Source: Scolanthus callimorphus
Taxonomy: Eukaryota > Cnidaria > Anthozoa > Actiniaria > Edwardsiidae
DNA: 64,000 nucleotides
Direction: 5' to 3'
Assembly: GCA_033964015.1 (NCBI GenBank)
Contig: CM066913.1
Span: 25,756,790-25,820,789, forward strand
Shown: positions 57,401-64,000 of the stretch, piece after piece
Numbering within the stretch: the stretch's first letter is position 1
Layout of the letters: the number at the start of each line of letters is the position of its first letter
Position numbers and translations under genes: made by a program
Notes under the pieces: generated by a model
Seen by the model: only the letters and a program-made list of their open reading frames with translations
What the model was told of the DNA's origin: nothing
The model's database searches: none

Positions 57401-59877
57401 ATGGATGCCAATACAATGTTGTTGTTTCTGCATTCACTAAATTAACATGCTACCTGTATGCCAAAATAAAATTTTTTGATCCCAGTTGGGAAGTTCACAC
57501 ATTCCCACTTGGATCTCAGATTTAAGCTTCGATCCAACCTGAGTTTTCATTTAGGTCAGATATAAACACCTTGGGTATCTTAAATAGTCCAGTCTGGTAT
57601 TATCTTCCCTTCAGGGTCATACTACCTCCCAAACAGTTGGGATAACACAGGGGCGGAAGAGCACCCTAAAAAGTGGGGGTGCCGAACAGGCAAAAAAATG
57701 AAGTGTGCATGTAATTTCTATTTTCCATGTTTTCACCTCACATATATTTTGATGAAAATATGTCACAATGTAATCTTAACCCCTACTGAGCCTAATGTCA
57801 CAACAGAAACAAAAACAACAAACAAAAAGGTTCTTCTGTTCCTTTTCTTTTTACGTGTAAATACAAAAAATATATAGTTTCAAAAAGCTCAGCCCCCACT
57901 GCCCCCGGGTCCACAGCTATTTAGGATTACAGTTTAGTGTTTATATTAACTGGGTACTAGTTTTATGTTACAGATGTACTGTACCAGTGTTATTATGATG
58001 CACAAAAAATAAGTGTTCAATAATAAAATTCAAATAGGGAAACCTTTGTTTTTTGGGCATAGAAACATTAATACGGAACAGAATAAAGTGTTTTGCCAAA
58101 AGCAAGGTGAATACAGTGGTGACCCACCCCTTAATTGCACCAGCGCCCCCCTCCCCCCTCGATAAATAATGACCGGTCCCTAAACAGCAGGAAGTTAGCA
58201 GCGAAAAGAGATTAGTTCATCAATAAGTACACTGCACGTAAAATTGCCACTCTGGCAGTCTACAATCCAACATGGGTGCAAATAACAATAGGATTACCGT
58301 AGTTTTGTAATTAAGTTTTTGTTTTCTTGAGTTATAGACTCAATTTCAGTTTTCTACTTCTTAGACATGTCAACTTGTGAAATGCAGAGAAGAGAGCCTG
58401 TGGTAGCAGGAAAACAAAAACAAATGACATAATTTTCCTATCCTTACCGTGTTTTCTAGGAGAGGAAATCCAGAATGTCGAATTTTAGGCCAGGAAAACC
58501 CACATAAACCCGCAGTTGTGAGAGGAAGTTGGCAGGTGCCAAAAATACTAGCTTTGCCTCGAAGTCTTGGTTTTCTCTTCTAGTTTTCATTTTTGTGACA
58601 TTCCTTCGCTTTCCAAAACATGACACAACTCGGTCGTTCGGTCTTGGACTATTAATTAAATAAAGGTTTCTGTTCTGTTCTAAGTTAAGTCAAATCCTAA
58701 GTTACTCCTTTCCGATCCTGCCGATTCGCGAGTCATCTCGGATTCAAACTATCAAAATGCAATGTTCGATATACACAATGAACAGCGACGTTTACCTTTA
58801 TTCCTGTGCGTAGAAACAACTTTAGTGTATCCTGCCTGAACTCCCATCTCCCTATAATAAAGAAATTACAAAGTGAGTTTAAACAACTCGCAATGGCCGC
58901 CATTAACTTAAGATTTAGACTCGTCTCCCCTCACACTTTTATTTCTCCTACTTATCAAACCGTTAGTATCGACTAACACTTTATAACTACCGTTATGTGG
59001 AAATCAAAACAAAGTTTTATTCAATTAACCAAGTAAGTAATCTAGCAAAGCAGTATTTGAGTAGTTCATGACTTTCATGTGGCCCAGGCTATAGCTTCGC
59101 TCTAAAACAACAAAGACGGCGACAGTCGACAACAATATTACAAAGTGAATAGAAACCCACCTTTTACGGATCCTCCATGTAATTCTAGTCCCCCAAAAAG
59201 CCACTGTTCTATTATAAACGCCCCATGTCCGCTAGACCACGACTGTAGTGTTTCATGTTTGTCATAGTTGGCTGCTCGCCGAATCTCGCCTCTCGGCTTC
59301 TTGTTGTCAACGAGAACTCTTTTGACTTCTACATACACTTGTTGCTCCGAAATTTGCGTAGTACGATTCTAGTTGGTTCTCACAGCCGCTCCCAAGTGTA
59401 GTTTCGTCTTGTGCATTGGCCACGAATCGAAGTACCTCAATATCTATTATAAATCTTCTCGGTTTCTTTCTTGGTTTCCTGTAGTGTGACGTCAGTATCG
59501 AGCAAGCAGCGCCCCCCTGACTACCTACCCCTCCCCCTGTCGCGTCGCTCGGCTCCATGTTGTGACGTCACCGGCGAGTGATCGCGAACGCGCGACCATC
59601 ACCAAAGCATCGACCACCCACCCCTCCCCAGTCATTCGGGTGTCACTCACTTGGCGGCGCCATGTTGTGACGTCATGCCAATCTGTGACGTCAGGCCTCA
59701 CGGCACGCACGGGAAAATGGCGGGAAATCTCGACGTCGAAAATTCACTCGCATCCCTTTGCGACCTGTGATGCTTTGGGTACCCTGTGGGAATGTCATAC
59801 ATTTGTGATCGTTTGGACGCTTTTTTCTTAGGTATGGTGCTCCGCTCTGCGGCCTTCGGCCGCAAAGGAGCTCCGCT

Positions 59878-59901
59878 ATTATTATTATTATTATTATTAT
59901 T
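59878..59901. repeat. (ATT)n microsatellite abutting Hel-2 5' end
   Basis: Eight ATT units directly after the Helentron end. CR1/L2 elements end in just such a tail, and the CR1/L2 copy at 12012 lacks one, so this is probably its displaced tail. Confidence 0.7.
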
Positions 59902-60407
59902 ACACAATCCGTGGCACAAACCGGCAATTCTACTTTCCACTTGACTATCACTTCTGATTCCAGAAAATAGTACCTTTTCCTACTTTCCATATTTGTCACT
60001 TCTGAAATCCATGAAAATACCCGACCTTATTCGGGTTTTCTCTTTCAAACAAATCACTCGGAAAAGATCCACCTTTTTCCAAAAAAAGTCCACTTTTTAC
60101 TTAATTTCAAGGTTGATCAAAAACAAGAAAAAAACCTACAATTTCTAGTTTTTACATACTTTTCCGGCTGGGAAAAAGTGTCACCTTTTTCCCATCGAAG
60201 CTGACGGTAGTTTCTTGGTGTTACGGAGCACCAAGATGGCGTCCATGACCACTTGGTGCACCACCAAGATGGTGTCCTCGCTCACATTCTCACTGCACCA
60301 CATGCATCCCTTTTCTCGTAGCATATGTTACAGAGCACCAACATGGCGTCTCGTAGTTCAAATGCGTTTTACTGAACAGCGAATCAATACCAGCAGCGAA
60401 TGCCACT
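59902..60407. other. No gene recognised
   Basis: Pyrimidine-rich DNA with repeated CTTTTTCC and TCACTTCTG motifs. Three imperfect repeats of ACGGAGCACCAAGATGGCGT-like text occur at 60225-60345. Confidence 0.45.
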
Positions 60408-61260
60408 CAGTTTTGTCGGCACTGACAAACCGACAAAATGGTCAGACACTTATCCCATGCACGTAGCTACTGCAAAGAGGGCTGACTGACAAACCCACAA
60501 AATAGATTTTGTCAGTTTTGTCGGCACTGACAAACCGACAAAATGGTCAAACACTTATATCAGACGCGCAGCTATTGCAAAGAGGACTGACAAACCGACA
60601 AAATAGATTTTGTCAGTTTTGTCAGCACTGACAAACCGACAAAATAGCTAGACACTTATATCAGACGCGTAGCTATTGCAAAGAGGACTGACAAACTGAC
60701 AAACCGACAACATAGATTTTGTCAGTTTTGTCAGCACTGACAAACCGACAAAATGGCTAGACATTTATATCAGACACGTAGCTATTGCAAAGAGGACTGA
60801 CAAACTGACAACATAGATTTTGTCAGTTTTGTCAGCACTGACAAACCGACAAAATGGTTAGACACTTATATCAGACGCGTAGCTATTGCAAAGAGGACTG
60901 ACAAACTGACAAACCGACAACATAGATTTTGTCAGTGTTGTCAGCACTGACAAACCGACAAAATGGTCAAACACTTATATCAGACACGTAACTTATTGCA
61001 AAGAGGACTGACAAACCGACAAAATGGTTAGACACTTATATCAGACACGCAGCTATTGCAAGAGGACTGACAAACCGACAAACCGACAAAATAGATTTTG
61101 TCAGTTTTGTCAGCACTGACAAACCGACAAAATGGTTAGACACTTATCTCAGACACGCAGCTATTGCAAAAGATGACTGACAAATCGACAAACTAGATTT
61201 AGTCAGTTTTGTCGGCACTGATAAAAAGACAAAATGGTCAAACACTTTTTTCGGAGCCAT
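60408..61260 (+). repeat. Hairpin-forming tandem array, ~8 units of ~100-110 bp
   Basis: Units repeat TTTTGTCAGTTTTGTCAGCA, CTGACAAACCGACAAAAT, GGTTAGACACTTATATCAGA, then CGTAGCTATTGCAAAGAGGA. Within every unit the first two blocks are complementary, giving an 18-19-bp stem with one bulge and a 2-nt loop. Unit starts fall near 60409, 60510, 60615, 60722, 60823, 60932, 61102 and 61203. The edges are diverged and one unit is longer. Non-coding. Confidence 0.85.
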
Positions 61261-61820
61261 AGCTATTGCAAAGAAGATCGACAAACCGAAAGGCAGATGG
61301 GCTGAAGCACTCCCTCACTTTTTGAGACATTTCTATACATTTGCTTTAACTTCACATGTCATCAGTAAATGTCAAACTCGCACCCAGTCTTTTTCAAGGT
61401 GCGCGTTGCATCACGGTCAGGACGAACTCAAAGAAAATGTTAATGTTTCTACGACCTTCCCATAATCGCTAACAATATCGCTAACAGCCAGTAACGCAAA
61501 ATAGCGAAGTGTTATTAACGACTGGGTACGAGTCTGAGTAAATGTCATTACTCAGCTCGTAAGACATCATGGACGGCTGCAGCAAATACTAAATAAATGT
61601 GCCTCCGTTTTGCGTATTGAAAATTTAACTTATTACAACTTATTAATAACATCGAAAAGGTGACCCTTCTGGGTCTTTGAACAAAAGGGTAGTTTTACAT
61701 CAGAAAATATTGATAAAGATGTTCTTACATCTGATATCTCAAGCCCAGATACAAATACATGTTTGCCCGTTTGTTGGTTTGTTTCCATGGTCCGCGAAGC
61801 TCAATTTGAAGTAAGGGGGG
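61261..61820. other. No gene recognised
   Basis: Interval between the tandem array and the LTR element; only ordinary AT-rich DNA is seen. Confidence 0.4.
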
Positions 61821-61825
61821 AAGGG

Positions 61826-61957
61826 TTTCGGAATTAGTTGAGATGATTCCCTGGTTCAGTGATTTTATTCCGAAAAAGAGAATGACTGATAATTACATGC
61901 GCGAGCATTATTACGTAAGTTAATTACACAATTAGAATGTCCCACATATTTTCAACA
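61826..61957 (-). repeat. 3' LTR
   Basis: 132 bp, begins TGTTGAAAATATGTGGGACA on the minus strand and ends TTCCGAAA. Identical to the 5' LTR as far as I can compare. No CA terminus; the end is set by the 5-bp TSD. Confidence 0.9.
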
Positions 61958-62032
61958 CCCTCCGGGGCCAGCAAGAAGCAATAGGTTTTAACAAGATTAT
62001 AAGTAGCTGCAAGTTGATAATGATTTCGGATT

Positions 62033-63337
62033 TTAGTGTTCCAAGTGTTCTGATTTGTTGTTGTCTGGATCTGCCTGACTATCGTTTTCGTCCTGCGGAT
62101 TTGATGTTCCCGCTTTAGTGGGTGAAGGTGTGTCTAGATTCTCGTTGCAAATGGAGGTGTGATGTTTTCGTCCACATTTTAGGCATCTCCCTTTAGCGTA
62201 GCAGTGGGTCTGAGTGTGATTAAATCCCAAACAATTGAAGCATCGCTTTTGTCGTTCCAAGTGTGTTCGCCTCTCAAGTGCTGATTTGATTTCGGTGCAA
62301 TCATCGTGTCGGTGGAGTCTATTGCAGTACACGCATGGTTTGGGTTTGTTTGATGATATGCGCTGGCCAGAAAGCAGTGCGCTTGCCGTTGGTATAAGAA
62401 CTTCGTCTGCCAATTCTGATATTTCGGACTCACGATGATTTGCTGCAGATTGTGGTGCATGACATCTTTCTCGACTCTCAATCTCACTTCGGAATGCTTT
62501 TCTCAGCTCATCCAGAGACTTGTCTGCCGATGGAGTTGCCCTGAATATGAATTGCATAACATCCTCTGGTAGCTTTTTTAAAAGGATTGGAATGAGTAAG
62601 CTGCCATATGAATCTGAATTTACATCTAACGCCTCTAGACCTCGAATGTTAGCTTCGTATGTGTCGTAGAATTTTCTTAGATCGTTTAGTTTGTTGGATG
62701 GTGGAGGAATATTCAGCATTGATTCCATATGTGCATTGATCAGAATTTGTTTCTGTCCGAAACGTTCTTTCAGGATTTGGATTGCCTTTCGATAATTGCT
62801 GGTTGTCAATGGCAACCCTGATATCGCGCGCGCAGCTTCTTCTTCAAGACTTCCTTTCAAATAGGTCATTTTTTCTATATCTGGAACATCATCATTTTCA
62901 TCAATCGTCGCGGAAAAGCTGTCCCAAAACGTCTGCCAATTCAGCGGATCGCCATTGAATTGCTTGATTCTTAGTTTTGGTAGATGCACGTGGATTCTTT
63001 GTGACTGACCTTTCGGAGGTTGTTCTACCGGTGATGGTTGTTTGCTTTCAAGGAGTCTTGTTATCTTCAGTTTCCACAATTCGATCTTGTCCTGGACCGA
63101 CAAAGCTTCCTCGGTATCGCGGCTGATGTCCTCGGGTTCTTCCAGATGAAGTATGATATTATTATCCATCGCGGAAATTTCGAGCGCGCGCTTTGTAAGA
63201 CGCTCCAACAACGCGCGTAGTTCGTCGATGTCATCGCTTTCTTCCGATAATAACCTTTCGGCTTTCTTGATGTCTTGAGTACAATGACCACGATAGGCTC
63301 CCCTGACCGATTTTAGCCTCGAAAGCTCTTTAGACAT
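62033..63337 (-). CDS. gag: Gag polyprotein of the gag-only LTR element
   Basis: 434 aa, intact. Residues 1-115 are a charged, helix-prone N-terminus. Residues ~118-265 match the DUF1759-type Gag region of BEL/Pao elements (LPKLRIKQFNGDPLNWQTFW, then AIQILKERFGQ and LLKKLPEDV). Three zinc knuckles follow: CVYCNRLHRHDDC (335-347), CFNCLGFNHTQTHC (366-379) and CLKCGRKHHTSIC (385-397). These would bind the element's RNA while the capsid region assembles particles. In full-length relatives this reading frame runs on into the protease; here a polar tail (DENDSQADPDNNKSEHLEH) ends at a stop, 75 nt from the 3' LTR. The ATG at 63337 is the first after the primer site and lies in a small hairpin (63329-63347). 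Confidence 0.9.
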   Translation of the reverse strand: MSKELSRLKSVRGAYRGHCTQDIKKAERLLSEESDDIDELRALLERLTKRALEISAMDNNIILHLEEPEDISRDTEEALSVQDKIELWKLKITRLLESKQPSPVEQPPKGQSQRIHVHLPKLRIKQFNGDPLNWQTFWDSFSATIDENDDVPDIEKMTYLKGSLEEEAARAISGLPLTTSNYRKAIQILKERFGQKQILINAHMESMLNIPPPSNKLNDLRKFYDTYEANIRGLEALDVNSDSYGSLLIPILLKKLPEDVMQFIFRATPSADKSLDELRKAFRSEIESRERCHAPQSAANHRESEISELADEVLIPTASALLSGQRISSNKPKPCVYCNRLHRHDDCTEIKSALERRTHLERQKRCFNCLGFNHTQTHCYAKGRCLKCGRKHHTSICNENLDTPSPTKAGTSNPQDENDSQADPDNNKSEHLEH

Positions 63338-63347
63338 TACGTCTAAA

Positions 63348-63365
63348 GGCCGGGTTTCGGCACCA
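63348..63365 (-). promoter_or_regulatory. Primer-binding site, tRNA-Phe type
   Basis: TGGTGCCGAAACCCGGCC, one base from the 5' LTR. The first 16 bases are complementary to the 3' end of the standard animal tRNA-Phe (…CCGGGUUUCGGCACCA). It would prime minus-strand synthesis. Confidence 0.8.
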
Positions 63366-63366
63366 G

Positions 63367-63498
63367 TTTCGGAATTAGTTGAGATGATTCCCTGGTTCAG
63401 TGATTTTATTCCGAAAAAGAGAATGACTGATAATTACATGCGCGAGCATTATTACGTAAGTTAATTACACAATTAGAATGTCCCACATATTTTCAACA
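63367..63498 (-). repeat. 5' LTR
   Basis: 132 bp, identical to the 3' LTR. It should carry promoter and polyadenylation signals; AATAAAA occurs within it on the minus strand (complement of TTTTATT at about 63403), a plausible poly(A) signal. No clear TATA box. Confidence 0.9.
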
Positions 63499-63503
63499 AA
63501 GGG

Positions 63504-64000
63504 GCCTTATGTGAAAAAAGGTATTATGAAAATGCGAACTAATAGTTTTTACTTCGCACAGGGCCATTTGGTAATTGTAAATAGGAAAAGCTGATTTTCG
63601 CATTCGATAACAATGCATTGGCTTTTGGAATGCCAGAATTGAGATTGAAAAAGAAAATGATTTGCCCATGCATTTTTAATATTTCCAACTTCCCACTCTA
63701 GGAAAGTCCGAAGACGTGACACTCCATCGATGAGAGGCAACGCAACGAGGAGGAATTGCGAGTTGCCGCAGGATGTCACACACTCGCAAGATTTTTTGCA
63801 ACATGCAATACGCTCGCGATAAAATTTCAACGTAAAGCGGCTTATGCGCGCTGATTGGCAAATTGCCGAGACGTGTCACACGCAGCAATTTTCACGCAGT
63901 TGCGGAAAGTAAAAGTCAAATCTACTTTTTCTGCAGCTCGCAATGTTGCGTAACCGCGGTATGTCAGACGCAATTCGCAACGCAACACAAATCCTGTTGC
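63504..64000. other. No gene recognised; possible repeat running off the end
   Basis: From about 63735 the sequence is rich in CGCAACGCAAC, AATTGCGAGTTGC and TGTCACAC motifs in both orientations, which suggests a foldback element continuing past the window. Its ends cannot be seen. Confidence 0.35.

Larger units (their letters stand above)
53287..59877 (-). mobile_element. Hel-2: 6.6-kb Helentron-like element, inverted copy of Hel-1
   Basis: The 3' terminus (TAATATATAG, TTTAGCCACTGGCTAAA, AGCGGAGCTCC) is at 53287. The 5' terminus (GCGGCCTTCGGCCGC, GGAGCTCCGCT) ends at 59877. A T lies on each flank on the element strand. The contents mirror Hel-1 throughout, with few substitutions where I compared them. 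It lacks the 314-bp MITE and a 9-bp stretch (near 59803) present in Hel-1, and has longer or shorter homopolymers. Non-autonomous. One arm of the inverted repeat that frames the central 41 kb. Confidence 0.75.
61826..63498 (-). mobile_element. Complete gag-only BEL/Pao-type LTR retrotransposon (1.67 kb)
   Basis: Both LTRs (61826-61957 and 63367-63498) are 132 bp and identical as read. AAGGG is duplicated directly outside (61821-61825 and 63499-63503), so the insertion is complete. In transcript order: 5' LTR, 1-nt gap, primer-binding site, a leader of only a few bases, a 434-codon gag, about 75 nt, a short purine-rich run (CCGGAGGG), 3' LTR. No protease, RT, RNase H or integrase and no room for them. 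Identical LTRs and an open gag mean recent mobilisation in trans, presumably by a full-length BEL/Pao partner elsewhere. The nearby decayed BEL at 50977-53286 is a different family by Gag sequence. Confidence 0.9.

Noticed and set aside
53483..57525. ORFs duplicated exactly in the left part of the window
   Set aside because: They are mirror copies of non-coding Helentron sequence and carry no domain, so they were not listed as genes.
60408..61260. CRISPR-like array of palindromic repeats
   Set aside because: Whole units repeat with no unique spacers and there are no cas genes. It is a hairpin tandem repeat.

Overview
The window is animal genomic DNA, AT-rich and intron-bearing, and is made almost entirely of transposable elements. 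The mix of BEL/Pao LTR elements, CR1/L2-type non-LTR retrotransposons, tRNA-derived SINEs, Helentron-like elements with T|T insertion sites and many foldback MITEs, plus a small secreted colipase/prokineticin-fold gene, suggests a cnidarian, probably an anthozoan. That is inference; no species-diagnostic gene is present. Nothing bacterial is seen.

Layout. 1-5.1 kb: gene-poor DNA, a SINE, a MITE and a decayed BEL/Pao pol on the minus strand. 5.1-12.0 kb: a 6.9-kb non-autonomous Helentron-like element (Hel-1) carrying nested MITEs, a CR1/L2 RT scrap and TGACGTCA-rich repeats. 12.0-14.3 kb: a 5'-truncated CR1/L2 element with a long open RT ORF. 14.6-18.7 kb: two shorter Helentron relatives, a Ty3/Gypsy scrap and a 9-bp-TSD MITE. 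18.7-44 kb: mostly anonymous DNA with an endonuclease scrap inside nested MITEs, a tandem duplication, a 2.07-kb palindrome, a second CR1/L2 fragment, a TIR element and a minisatellite. 44.5-46.5 kb: a SINE and the one convincing host gene (minus strand, secreted ten-cysteine protein, TATA box). 49.3-50.3 kb: a pseudogene with a broken RING. 51.0-53.3 kb: BEL/Pao gag-protease, plus strand. 53.3-59.9 kb: Hel-2, an inverted near-copy of Hel-1. 60.4-61.3 kb: a hairpin-forming tandem array. 61.8-63.5 kb: a complete, very young gag-only BEL/Pao-type LTR element.

Two results stand out. First, Hel-1 and Hel-2 are large inverted repeats whose outer and inner flanks are swapped. BEL gag-protease ends at Hel-2 while the matching BEL pol starts at Hel-1; the CR1/L2 3' end abuts Hel-1 while its (ATT)n tail abuts Hel-2. 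Flipping the 41 kb between them reunites both retrotransposons, so the present order is best explained by an inversion between the two Helentrons, or by an assembly flip at them. Second, the element at 61826-63498 has identical 132-bp LTRs, a 5-bp TSD, a 16-nt match to the 3' end of tRNA-Phe as primer-binding site, and an intact 434-aa Gag, but no protease, RT, RNase H or integrase. It looks like an animal counterpart of the gag-only TR-GAG elements known from plants.
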